A stretch of 64,000 nt of DNA, from NCBI GenBank assembly GCA_023213315.1, contig JAKCPI010004294.1, positions 145,344-209,343 of the forward strand, read 5' to 3'. The translations under genes were made by a program, and so were the position numbers. This DNA is from Euborellia annulipes (lineage: Eukaryota > Arthropoda > Insecta > Dermaptera > Anisolabididae). This document shows positions 45,836 through 57,386 of this stretch, one piece after another (within the stretch, counting starts at the first letter, position 1; each line of letters opens with the position of its first letter). A model generated the notes under the pieces. The model had not been told where the DNA came from. It made no database searches and worked only from the letters and a program-made list of their open reading frames with translations.

Positions 45836-46130
45836 AATGTCGGGATGGCTAATGCGGCGTTTACTCCTGGTCTCGTGGCTTGCGTGAATTTTTTTTGATA
45901 ATTGTTTTTTTTTTTATTTCTTTCGATGGAAATGCATGAACATGTTGATTGTTAATGGGCATGCATTTCTATTTATTTATTTATTTTATTTATTTTTTTT
46001 CTTTTTTTCCTTTTGTTTTGTTGTATTTGTTATTGTATTTAAATTTGTATTGTGTTTGTTGGACCTAGCCACCGAGGACTGGTGCCTCTAAGCGGGTCGT
46101 AATAAATTTATTTATTTATTTATTTAATCT
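45836..46130 (+). repeat. Retroelement-like 3' end with (TTTA)n tail
   Basis: GTCGGGATGGCTAATGCGGC and ACTCCTGGTCTCGTGGCTTG recur at 58995-59063 on the minus strand. Further along, GGACCTAGCCACCGAGGACT, GGTGCCTCTAAGCGGGTCGT and AATAAA are followed by TTTATTTATTTATTTATT. A microsatellite tail after an AATAAA-like end is common for non-LTR retrotransposons; no reverse transcriptase is present. Confidence 0.45.
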
Positions 46131-48482
46131 AAAAAAAAATTTATTTTTTCGAAAATTAAAAAAAGGGCTTCTATAAGTTGTAGATATTTTAAATAGCTTT
46201 AATTTAAAAAAATTTTTAAGTCAATAGCTTCAAAATTGTAGCAGCTGGAATCTCTCAAAATTAGCACCCCGAGACGCGCACCTTATGTTAAAATAGTGAT
46301 TTCAACTTTTCACTCTGATCTGGCAACCTTGCTTAGCAACAGCTAACTTGAATTAGAGACCCCAACGCTATCTATTTTGACGTTTTTCGTTAAGCAAAGT
46401 ATGACGACCTCTCCTACCTCCCCTTAATGTCGACATTCATATGAGCTTCATGAATGCTCCCAGAGCCTTTACTCAAAATCGGTAAAATTGCGGGTTCTCC
46501 CGAGCCCTTCAATTAATTAATTGATTATTTTCCCTTCTTTTATCTCTTTGCTAAAATATATTTGTTAATTTGTACATTTAAAAGTGATTTTTCCCCTCCT
46601 TTATCAATCTTTTGAACTCGCCAATTAAGCTTTGTTGTTAACAAAAAAAAAAAAAAAAGAAAAAGAAAAGGAAATAAAAATAATATACTATAAAAAGAAA
46701 TATTTCTGATAGGTGAGATAATTGATTTTTGAAAAAGGTTTATATCTTTTGTACTAAATATATATTTTTTAACTAACAATAAGTATATTTTACAGATTTT
46801 TTTCATGAGTTTTATTTTAATGCTTTTTGTCTGCCCCGGGATCATGCAGAAGACTCTACTAATTTTATCTCTTTAAATTAAACTGTGGAGGCTTAATTGA
46901 GCCAAAATTGAACTTTTTCCACGGTCGAGCTTAAGAGGTTTTTTTTTCTACGTGCAATTTGAAATAAAATTAGGATTCTTTTAATGAAATGAATGATTTT
47001 AGTTTTGATTTTTTTTTTTAGATTAAAAGGGAAATAAAATTTTTTGTTGGTAGATTAACTAAATAAAAGATTTTTATTTACTCGAGTGAATGATTTAGGC
47101 TTGTTATCTTTTTTATTTTATTTATACTAACTTGATACTCTAATTAAGGAGGTGATCAAATTTTTTTTCACCGGGGCTTTTCATTTAGTATTTCAGCACA
47201 AGCATATCTCAATTCAAATAAATTTTTGGCCTTCTCTGGTTTTTCAAAATCTTTTTAGAGGTTTTCATTAAAAAAATTAATTTGAATAAGATACAATAAC
47301 TCAAAATTTAAGAAAATATTCTGTATATAAACCGAATTAATCAGATTGCGGACCCTAAGTTGTGGAACTCTGGTCTAATTCAAACTAATGGATTTTGTAT
47401 TATCAATGAATTTATAGAAAAGTCAACACCAATCTTAGTTATGCAAGATAAATATATCCCTTGAATGTCTTGAATAAAAAGTCATTTTGCTAGCTTCCCC
47501 ATTTCTTTGGAGGACGACATGATTTTATCCCGTTATACATTTTTTAGAACCCTTAGAACGCCCAGAGTATATTTATTTATCGAATATCAGAAATAAAAAA
47601 AAAACAAAAAAAAACAAAGAAATTTATTTATATAGAAAATAATATTTAAACTTGTCTTTAAAGTGCAAAACACACCCGAAAAAAGGACCCTGGGAATGAC
47701 TTTTTATTTTCACCATACATAAAGATAATTTTTTTATTCCACATCAAAGAACGTTCGTCCGCCAAAGATAAATATTTATGTTCGAAACTCTATGACATGT
47801 TTATCACATATGATGCCCAGACATGGTCTTTCAACTTGACAGACACATTCATAGAAAAGGTCAAATTGTTTAATTTAATAATAATTTAATTAGTTTAGTC
47901 GAATTGCAAATAAGATAATTGTATAATTGATATACGAGAGAAATTAACAGGCCATAAAATAATTTAAATGAGAGGAATATTTATTATTCATCATATCATG
48001 ATAAGTGTCTTGAATATTTTTTTTTTTTTTTTAATTGAATCGAGGGCTTTTATTATTTGTGTTTTTTTTTTTAAAGACTTTACTTCTCCCTTTTAAACCC
48101 ACCCCCTTACCACAATCCTTTTTCGATGTTCCAAATTTGTTCTAAACTCATTTGAAATAAACCATGTGTAAATTATTCACTTTCAACTTTAATTTTTAAA
48201 AAACTCATTTAATTCCTCAGACATATACAGTAGTGTATTATATATTTGATAATTTTTTTTTCTAATGTTTATATATTTTTATACATTCATTCATAATTTA
48301 TTATATTTTTGTTTTTAAAAAAAAAGGAGAATAAATTTAAAAAATTTACTCAACAGAATAATTTTTCTTAAATTAATTATTAAAAAAAAAAAAAAAAAAT
48401 TAGAGAAATAGGTGAAACAGGGGCGTATTAGATATGTAAATCTCACATTTAATCTATTTTATCTACTTTAAATGATCGTTAA
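46131..48482. other. AT-rich non-coding DNA
   Basis: No gene is recognised. Homopolymers are frequent (for example A at 46643-46658 and T at 48018-48032). Confidence 0.5.
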
Positions 48483-48590
48483 AAATGTTTTTATGTTTGT
48501 TAGACGATATGCTAAAATTAATATTAATCGTCATTCTAGTGCGACATAATTTTATTATTGTTGGTCACCCAGCCAGAATTCAGGCTTGGC
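48483..48590. repeat. Repeat Z, uninterrupted copy
   Basis: It carries the same text as the Z flanks at 43 kb without repeat Y: TTAATCGTCATTCTAGTGCG, ACATAATTTTATTATTGTTG. It therefore shows the pre-insertion state of that site. Confidence 0.85.
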
Positions 48591-51477
48591 TGGCCATTCT
48601 CTAAAACTCAGACAACTCTCAAAACTCACTTCTAAAGGTGGCGTTAACTTTTTTTTTTATATAAACTTAAATTTAATACATTGAAAACAAATGTAACTTT
48701 TCTTTTATATAAACTTTATTCTAAATAAATTTTACTAAGTAAAATTTAATATAAAGACTAAAACAACACAGGAGTTTTTCTTTGAATTAAACTTCAAGTA
48801 TTTTAAATTGATTAATTTATTTCGCTTTTTTGATAGAAACGTTTACTTAGTAAATGTAAAATAAGTTATTTAAATTTAATTTGATGGAAAAAAGTCACAT
48901 AAAAAAAAAGATTAACAAAGTTTCCTAAAAAAAGTCGTTTTCATTAATTATTATTATCCCTTGATTCTAATGAATGAAGTTTAAAAAATGATTTTTTTTT
49001 CACAAATTCCAGGTGAACCTAAAGTAAGATTAATTTATCTACTAAACTTAATCTCATTAAAGAATTCGATCTAGTTCTATTGTTCATTAAATTTTATTTA
49101 ATTTTAACTGGACTAAAATGTAATAAAACATCTCCTGACACTCTTACGACTGGAGGGGTGAGTGTATAAAAAATTTCTTTAATAAGGAATTGTTTAGAAT
49201 TTAATCTATTCACCTTTTTTCTCCTTTCCTTTAAAGTGAAACAAACGTCTACAGAATCCCATTTCAATTTATTGTAATCAACTTTTGTTACTGAATATTG
49301 GTGTAATTTAATTTAAAATACTAGAGGCTATTGAAGTGTTATTGAATTTCCCTCCAAAATAGAACTGCAAAAATTAATAATATTCTTTGAAAAGAAAATA
49401 ATTAATACAAACCGACACAAAAGTTTTGACCTGATTGACGATTCTTCAATAAAATACCTATGACAAATATATCCTTTTTTTACAGACCAATATGTTTTAC
49501 TAGGTTTAATAAAACGTCAATAAACAAACAAAGGCGTACGATCTCTTAAAATGACATCATTTATCGACAGTTCCTTCGGTAATCATTATTGGAATCCTTA
49601 AATATTTCATTTGACAATATTGAAAAATTTCATTTGCCCATTTAAACTTTTACATTTATAATTTACTCTCACTTGGGAAATACTTTTTTTGTTTTTTAAT
49701 CTCGTCATATTTGTTCATAATCGAATTTCTTACCTCTGAAATTTGCAAAACTTTTTTTTTCCTATTTTAATTTATTTTTACATATTCATTTTTGCCTTGA
49801 AGGCTTCTTTTTTATTAACTAATCTACAACATCACAGATTAATATTCCATTTTAGGTTTCCTTTTTTTTTTTTTTTTTTAATGAACTTATTGAATGAATG
49901 TCCATTCATTCATATGCTTCAACTCAAAATAAACTTATTGGGCTTTAATTAAATTTGTTAGAGAATTATTTGAATTTATTATCCGAATTGGAATAGCATC
50001 AGGCTAATAAAGGAACAGATATTCACAAAACATATTTATATGTAATTTACTAAGTTATTAGTTTCAGTAGTTTTCGAATAAGTCCTTCACTCATGAGTTC
50101 CCATTTTATGAGTATTTCGATGAAAATTACTAGTTAGTCTGACCCTTTATAATAGTTTTTCGCCTATCTCTTATCAAGTGTTTGATCAAGTCATGAAACC
50201 GACCGGCTTCTTTCTTTTCATCTGCCTCTGATATGCAGAGCCGAAAAAAGAGGTTAAAGGCAAAGAAAGATAAATAAGAGTTGAAAATCTACATATTTTT
50301 TTTTATAAATATATAAAAAAAATTCTTAAAATGGGGGCCCGGTAGGTGCAACTATGGTTCAGGAGCCTGTTTAATATTTCACACTTTTATTTTGTTACTC
50401 GTTTAAATTTTTCATTTGCTGTTAAAGATTATGTAAAAATTAAGTTTTAAACTTTGAATTATAAATTTTCTGGGATAAGTTGAGCTTTTACATCGGGCCC
50501 TTAAATGAATCTGGTACTGCTTAAAAGTATTTACAAATTAGAAGAGGAATCTTCAAATTCTTCTTGGCTAGGGTCATTCGGACACTACGAAAATTAAGGA
50601 AATAATCCCTGGACCTTTACGAATTTTGAGAAGGTGCAATTGACCTAGAATTATTGTTTCCATTATATTGGAAACTAAATCATATATGATTTAGTTAGAC
50701 CTATTAGATAAAATTGGAAACATTTTTATGACTTAAAAAAAAATCTAAATTTGTTGTGTTGTGGAGATATTTATTTTATTGTTTAGAGAGAGTTAAGAGT
50801 TAAAAGAGTAAGAATAGGATCCATTTCTTGATTAATTAATGTTAATTTAATTAGGGTTTTAATGATTAAATTGAGAAGGAACCCTTAGAAAAACATTTCC
50901 CGAGAGATAGACTCAGCAAATGCCTCAGATAAAATTCAATTGAAATTGTCTTGAAAATAGAAAGAGATTTGTGATTCTATTGCCATTCGATTCGGTCTCA
51001 CGATCTATTAAAAAAATGCTTCTTAGGAAAAGAAATTAACCAACAAAAGTTAGTTAATTTTATAGCTATTTCATTTTTTCTCTTGGATATTTTATTAACA
51101 AATACAATAATGTCACAAGAGTATCTGTAATTTATCTAAAATTTGCCTATACACAAGATTATATGCAAATTTCTAATATAATTAAAATGAAATAGTTGAC
51201 AATCTCAATCTCTCTCTGTCTAACAAAAGCGATTCATCAACTTGGACAAATTTTAAAAGATTGAAAACCTGAATGTTGAAAACGATTCTTCTTTTTAGTC
51301 TTCTTTACAAAAGATTCTATTCAAGTTTTGTGTATCCAGAAGAAGAATGGATTTATTCACGACTAAATTTATGTGATTTGGAATGGAAATTGCGAATTTA
51401 CTAGGATTGCCCGTGAAAGGCACAACAATTCGATCACTCAGGATATTTGTAAAGTGTTTGTTTAATTACTTTTTTTT
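48591..51477. other. AT-rich non-coding DNA
   Basis: No recognisable gene or element. Poly(T) lies at 49862-49879. The segment 50330-50360 is slightly GC-rich. Confidence 0.5.
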
Positions 51478-51489
51478 TCAAAATTTAAA

Positions 51490-51712
51490 AAAAAAATCTT
51501 CTTTCCTAGCTTTATTCCCGCAGTGCCGGGTCGACGGAATGGGATTTTCGCGACCGGAAGAAACAGAACAGGCCGGCCCATCGCACGGTCTAACGCCTGT
51601 TGAAAATATAGAAGGAAGGGAGAGACATGTAAAGTACCGAGGGACTGCCAGTCCCAGCTCGGGTAGCTCGTGGTCGCCATCCACGTACCCACAAGATGTG
51701 GGCCCCTGAGCA
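51490..51712 (-). mobile_element. Retroposed GC-rich repeat Y, copy 2
   Basis: A perfect 12-bp duplication TCAAAATTTAAA flanks it (51478-51489 and 51713-51724). On the minus strand it begins with CTCAGGGGCCCACATCTTGT and ends with GGGAATAAAGCTAGGAAAGA and A-rich sequence, so it was probably retroposed in that direction. Open frames of 84 codons on the minus strand are also present but are not conserved in copy 1. Confidence 0.82.
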
Positions 51713-51724
51713 TCAAAATTTAAA

Positions 51725-52767
51725 TTTTCCAATTCATTTATTTATAGAGCAACGTTCTGATCTAGATCGAGCTTCAAAAGATTTGTAATCTTGTCTCAGA
51801 TTTGTTATAAATTTTAAACCAGAAAAGATAATTTGTCCCAGTGTTTGAGAATGATCTCAATATATTGCAATAGAACCGAAACGTCGTTCTGTTTTGGATG
51901 GCTATTAAATTCATTTTGTATTATTTATATCTCCTTGAATCTTCCTTTTATTTAATGAATCATATTTAACTATTTCTTTTTTCACCCTGCCTCTTTCTCT
52001 AAGGAAGTTCTCTGTCAGTAACTAAGAGTTGTAATTTTACGTCTCTCGTAGAGGTGGCACAGTAACTTCTCCCACATAGATTTGTCTGAGAGTGAAGGAT
52101 ATTATGGTGCGATTCATTGTACCAGTTAAGAATTTTTTGTACATTAAATGAATATTTCAACACCTCTAATGCTAAATGGTGACACCCTCTCCTTGGAGCT
52201 CTTTGATCCCGTAATTCTCACAATAATATAATCATACCGGCAACATCTCATTCATATAACCTTGTTAGATAATTTATACACATACATTCTAAGCATTTCT
52301 ATTTGAATAACATTTTTTAACTAGAAATTATTGTTATAGTTATAGTATAGTAATTGGAAAATGCAATTATCCCTTTTTAGGGAAAATAAACACGTTCATA
52401 GTTATTATTACAGTATTATCATTATTTTTGTTTTCTTTTTTTAAAGAAAATTATTCTCTAATGAGTTTTATATTTTCAAATTTTATCTTACACAGTGTAA
52501 AAAAAAATTTCTTGACACTCTTTGTGCGTAAATAATTTATTAGAGCTAGTGGGGTTTGTATTATTTATTTTGCACGAAACTGACCTTTATGTAGATCGAA
52601 AGATGCATTGTTTACCATAAAACCTGGCCCTTTTCTTATCTAAATAAATAAATTTAAGATTCTATTTCTACGTGTTTGTAAGGGGGGGGGAAATTAAATA
52701 AAATATTTTCATATTTTGCCATTTCATACTGACTGTGAGATAAATTAATGGAAAAGTTTAATTTATA
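51725..52767. other. AT-rich DNA with a possible degenerate hammerhead-like motif
   Basis: At 51881-51900, GAACCGAAACGTCGTTCT has the GAAAC-GTC end of the Penelope-like motif, with TTGAGAA upstream (51844-51850) where CTGANGA would be expected. The match is weak. The rest holds nothing recognisable. Confidence 0.3.
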
Positions 52768-53451
52768 AAAAATCTGGTGTGACTGGCGCACAGCACACAA
52801 CTTTCTCTTACCTTCGGTAATCGAAAGTTGTGTTCTGTGCTTATCACACCAGATTTTTTGTGTCGACATATATTTAGTTCCCGACAGTACGGAACATTTG
52901 AATTCAGATGTAAAATTTATAAGTATAGGAAAATATTTATATTTTGTTACCATGGCAACCATTTCTCCTATCTTTTCTAGGGAGTACAAGAGTAAAGTGT
53001 TCTCTTCAGAAGATTTAAATTGCAAAATGAGAATATACATTTTAAAGAGAATCTAAAAATTAATTGATTTTTGAATTTTAAAAAATATCGTTGGAGCAAA
53101 TTTTGAGAAAATCGAAAAAAACTGAAAAAGTACATCAGTAAAGTACTAGTACTCTTTGGCCGATTTTGATTAAAAGCTTATTTTTCCGGTCCCGGGGGGT
53201 GTTTAACTTAAATGTAAATTTTCAACCTCGTAGCTCAATTCCTTCATGCTTAAAATTGAACACACACACACACCCACCCACACACACACACATAGACAGA
53301 CCATGTCGCGAAAACCACTTTTTTGGATTCAGGGGACCTCAAAACGTGAAGATCCATCAAAATCTCGACATCGAATTTTTGACATGAATCCAATACTTTC
53401 TCTCTCTCTCTATATACAGTATATATATACATAGGTAAGAGAAAGTAAAAA
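52768..53451 (+). mobile_element. HP element, near-complete copy (HP-G)
   Basis: The left hairpin is intact (52768-52859). The body matches HP-A, except that the microsatellite is (CA)n (53262-53293) instead of (CAGA)n. The right hairpin TACTTTCTCTCTCTCTATAT to AGGTAAGAGAAAGTAAAAA is complete. No duplication of the flanks is visible. Frames across it (for example the minus-strand frame 53456-53250) recur in HP-A because the DNA repeats, not because a protein is conserved. Confidence 0.82.
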
Positions 53452-53512
53452 TTCAAAAAAAAAATGTGTAAACAATATACTGTACTATACTCTAGTTTTC
53501 TTTTTTTTTAGT

Positions 53513-53820
53513 CCCCGAGTAAAAATGATTTAAAATGATCGAGGGATCCACACGCCCGCAGCAGCTCTGCATAGTGAACCATTAAAAACACACAGGGATA
53601 TACCCGCCCGCACTAGGGCGGCATACATTTTTCTTCTGGTCACTTTCGATCTACTGTGTGTGTCCCTGGTGCGGGCGCGTGTATCCCTGTGTGTTCCTGG
53701 TGCGGGGGCGTGTATCCCTGTGTGTCCCTGGAGCTGGAGCGTGTATCCCTAAAAATTCACTATGCAGACCTGCTGCGGGCGTGCGGATCCATCGATCATT
53801 TTGAATCATTTTTACTCGGG
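53513..53820. mobile_element. Element X, intact foldback copy
   Basis: The left end CCCCGAGTAAAAATGATT, then GATCGAGGGATCCACACGCC, is inverted at the right end as GTGCGGATCCATCGATCATT and ATTTTTACTCGGG. Inside are three direct units of the type GTGTGTCCCTGGTGCGGGCG with CGTGTATCCC. It has no coding sequence and no obvious target duplication. Confidence 0.8.
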
Positions 53821-54265
53821 TCCTTTCGTCCGTCATCTCCGGCCATATTGGCTCTATATGCTACTCATTAATTTAAATATGATAGGCCTATATTTGGGGG
53901 TCCAGGAATATTTATACCATTTGGCATACTCTAGTTATTTTACGAATTTAAAAAAAATTTACCGTGGTATATTTACAACTATAATTACTAAAAAACAACA
54001 AAGTCCAAAAAATCTAAAAATCTCCAGGCGAATCATATTGAAGTTTTCCAAAATATCAACTTCTATTTCTCAAAGTTGCAGCAGAAAAGACAACGCAAGC
54101 ATTTTAAATTTCGAAGTATATATTTTTTTTATTATTACAATATACAGGCTGTATACAGTATAACACCATTTGGTAGAATCACAAAAGTAAATTTTCTGAA
54201 AAGGACAAATTGGTAATTGGTCACATTATTAGTATGATAATAATTTTATTAACAATAAATAGCTC
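53821..54265. other. Intron-like DNA upstream of the host exon
   Basis: GGGGGTCCAGGAATATTTAT and CATTTGGCATACT near 53897-53932 resemble the SINE1 tail. Nothing else is recognisable. Confidence 0.4.
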
Positions 54266-54320
54266 ATTTTTACTTTCTCTCACCCTATATATAAAATATA
54301 TAGAGAGAGAAAGTATTGCG
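54266..54320 (-). repeat. HP right-terminal hairpin alone
   Basis: TTTTTACTTTCTCTCACCC, TA-rich loop, AGAGAGAGAAAGTATTGCGA. It ends about 48 bases before the exon, close to where a branch point would be expected. Confidence 0.7.
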
Positions 54321-54354
54321 ATTTTATTACATTAAAATTAATTATGGTATGTAT

Positions 54355-54368
54355 TTTATCTGTTGCAG
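54355..54368 (+). promoter_or_regulatory. Splice acceptor (3' splice site)
   Basis: TTTATCTGTTGCAG is a pyrimidine-rich tract ending in CAG, right where the coding composition begins. It fits an exon that starts at 54369 in phase 0. Confidence 0.8.
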
Positions 54369-54764
54369 GTGTTCGTGTATACTCCGGCGACATACGTCCA
54401 TATCAAAGATAAGCTTAAATCGAGTAGCCCTGCCAACCTGCAACTCGAAGATTTGCTTACCTATTTTTCACCATGGTATGCTGAGCACGTCGGAATGATA
54501 CATTGTGCGTCCGGCAACGCTTCGGTACACCGGTGGGCGGCGCAACGTCTTCATGACGCTTACCTGCGTCTTCGATATCCGACTTTGCTCAAATTGCATG
54601 GCGATGCCGCCGCCCTTAAGGAGCTCGATGGTCTCCTTGGCAATGAAGCCCTCCTCAAACTCGATTTGAGGCTGATGATGCCAGCAATTCGGGACACTGC
54701 CCGCAGGGAAACTTTCCTCGAAGTTATTGACAATTATGTGAAACTCTGGGAGGTGAATATGTGA
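54369..54764 (+). CDS. Terminal exon of an unrecognised host protein
   Basis: The frame from the acceptor to TGA (54762-54764) encodes 131 residues, the C-terminal part of a larger protein whose upstream exons are not found. The DNA is much richer in GC than its surroundings and third positions vary as in real coding sequence. The protein starts VFVYTPATYVHIKDKLKSS and includes LTYFSPWYAEHVGMIHCAS, then an alpha-helical, leucine-rich stretch with alternating acidic and basic residues (RWAAQRLHDAYLRLRYPTLL ... GLLGNEALLKLDLRLMM), and ends IDNYVKLWEVNM. I see no signal peptide, transmembrane segment, zinc-binding pattern or catalytic motif. I cannot name the family. A TTG six bases upstream of the exon is intronic and not a start. 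A minus-strand frame over the same region is its shadow. Confidence 0.82.
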   Translation: MFVYTPATYVHIKDKLKSSSPANLQLEDLLTYFSPWYAEHVGMIHCASGNASVHRWAAQRLHDAYLRLRYPTLLKLHGDAAALKELDGLLGNEALLKLDLRLMMPAIRDTARRETFLEVIDNYVKLWEVNM

Positions 54765-54935
54765 CCATAAAGTGGTGCTCACCGTTTGATCTCTTGATTT
54801 CTAAGAAATCTTTTCATTTTTGATTATGGAATGATTGCATTCCTTGTTTCTCCCAATCACCTGGAAGAAAATAAAAAAAAATTTCCAAAGTTTTATCACA
54901 TAAGCAAGACTTAATTAATATGAAAATAAATGTTT
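54765..54935 (+). terminator. 3' UTR and polyadenylation signals
   Basis: AATAAA occurs at 54870-54875 and again at 54925-54930; the second is followed by a GT-rich stretch (TGTTTTGCACTGT), so it is a plausible poly(A) site. Either may be used. Confidence 0.6.
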
Positions 54936-57145
54936 TGCACTGTCCCAAAACCATTCATCTTGATTGTATTATAGATAGTTATATCTTTTTTATTTTATTT
55001 AATTAGCTTTCTTATAAATTATTTTAATGTTTTTTAATAAGATACTTAATAGTGGTATTTCCATTCTATAAATATATAGAAAAAATCCTTAAATAACTAT
55101 GATATCCTTTTTGTGTTTTATTTCTTTTAATTTTGAAAAGAGGCAGGTAGAGATCTCGTTTCTTGTCTAAGGATCAGAGGATGGCTTCCCTTTCTGAGTG
55201 ATATTGATTTAAATTATATTGTCTGCCAATTAATTTACATAAATAAGAGAGAAGTTGATATGGCCTCAGATGTTAAAAAATACTTTTAAAATATATAGAG
55301 ATGAATGTTTTTTGGGACCAGGTAGTTTAACTCAAAACATTAAAATTTGATATATTTTATTGATATTTTAATAACCTTAGAGACTTTGAGCGAATTTTAT
55401 TATTTTTTTGCCTGCAGCATCTTATAAATTAGAATCTTTCTTGATTTTTCCTTCTTAATAATTTAAAAAACATTAATAACATGATAAAGTATATCATTCA
55501 AGTTATTATTTGAATAAATAAAAAGCAGAATTAGCAAATATTCTCTTTTGTGCTTTTGTCTAATTACAATAAAAAAATAAATGGCTGATTGTCTCTATCA
55601 GCACTCTATAGCCGGAAAATTTTTTTGTGTAGGGGTGAATGGGTTTGGACTACCCTAGTTATTAACCCATCCCATAAAAACATACATTATAAAGAATATA
55701 AAATATTTTCTATAATTTCAAACAGCATTAATATTTCAATACTATATTTATGTCAATATTTTTATTTATTTAGTTTTTTTTAGATTTCAGGGAGGGGGAT
55801 GAGTTGAACTCTCATTTCCCCTCTCCAGGCTACGATCCTAATCTAATTATTGCACTTCACATAGAGCCTATAAGGATATTAAAATAATAATAAAATTAAA
55901 AAAAAAATGAATTTTCATCAAAGGTTAAACTTATATTTATAACTTTTATATAAATGTACATAAAAAACAGATTTGAATTCCAATTTCTATACATTTATTT
56001 TGTACAATGTACAATAATACATAATATTTCATTAGGCTACACAATTTTGAGAGAATTTTTAAATGTTCTTATTTCAAAAAAAAAAAAATAAATAAATAAA
56101 TAAATAATTATAATAATAATAATAATAAACAAAGCTAAATGTTATTATTTTTAATTTTATTTTGTAAGTTAATTAAGAAATCCAATTATTTATCTTTGAT
56201 TTTATCTTGTTGATTATATATAAAAAAAAATAAAAAAGAAGTCTATCTAAACAATTGTACAATAATTTATTATATTTCATTAGAGAATAAATAAAATATC
56301 TTTTGATGTGTTAATAAGAAATGTTTTTTAATTGTAAATTGTTGAATATCATTTTATGAAGATGAATGAAAAAAAAAAAAAAATGCAATTTAAATTTTAA
56401 ATATTTTGTAATGTTAATGGTAATTTTTTATGAGCCCAGGGCTCTTAGTTTACTTTTAATACGAGCAACCTTAAACAAAGAATTCAAACTTTATTTCTTT
56501 AAGTTAATCTTTAAAGTCAGCTCGGAATAATAGTTCGAGTAGTAATAAAAGTAATTCCAGCCAATTTAGGGATCTTAATTAAGTGAGGAAATAAAACCCC
56601 TCAGGTTAGATTTTCAGTCATTTTTTTTTTATTTTATCTTACTCCACGTCAGCAATACGATCCGACCCAGGAAAATTTAACATTGTTTTTATTTCGAAGA
56701 AAACAAATAGAAAAAGAAAATTAAAGAAAATCAAATTTTTTTTCAACGCATTTCTCTATATTTATTCGTTGAACCTTTTAAATGGAAAGAAATTTTTATG
56801 TAAAATATGTATACGCAAATAATTGACTCGTATTTTTATTTATTTTTTATTTTTTCAAGTCAATATCAGTGACCCTCGTTTTGCATTTATTTTTTCGCTT
56901 GATGGTGATAAAAATACACAAAAGGAAGAAATATATGCAATTTTCTCTCTATTTTTCGAATATTGAAGAGTCAGATATTGCTTGGTGACGTTTTATATTT
57001 GCATTAGTTTAGAGAAGACCTCATTCATTCCTGCTGGCGTTCATTCCTCAAAAGGAATATGGTCATCCAAGGGTAAGTAAGAACTGTTAAGAGATAAAAA
57101 TAACAATCATAAGACAGAGTAAGCCATTGCCACTGGGCATTTTAT
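54936..57145. other. AT-rich non-coding DNA
   Basis: There are (AAAT)n/(AAT)n tracts at 56088-56130. At 55790-55845, CAGGGAGGGGGATGAGTTG and CATTTCCCCTCTCCAGGC look like GC-rich hAT-type ends without a partner. No gene is seen. Confidence 0.45.
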
Positions 57146-57386
57146 AAAAAAATCTGGTGTGACTGGTCGCACAGCACACAACTGTCTCTTACCTTCAGTA
57201 ATATAAAGTTGTGTTCTGTGCTTGTTACACCAGATTTTTTGTGTCGAGATATATTTAGTTTCCGACAGTAGGGTACATTCGAATTTCACGATGTAAAATT
57301 TATAAGAATGGGAAAATATTTATATTCTGTTACCATGACAAGCATTTCTCCTATCTTCCTATGAAGTACAAGAGTAAAGTAGTCTT

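Noticed and set aside
53513..53820. A CRISPR-like array, because of repeated roughly 30-bp units
   Set aside because: The units are adjacent without spacers, the whole is flanked by inverted ends, and the genome is animal. It is a foldback element.
54369..54764. Assignment of the exon to a RUN-domain protein such as RUNDC1
   Set aside because: The C-terminal residues did not fit what I know of that family, so I left the protein unnamed.
54468..54782. A 104-codon minus-strand frame over the host exon
   Set aside because: The plus strand has the acceptor, stop codon and poly(A) signals, so the minus frame is a shadow of it.
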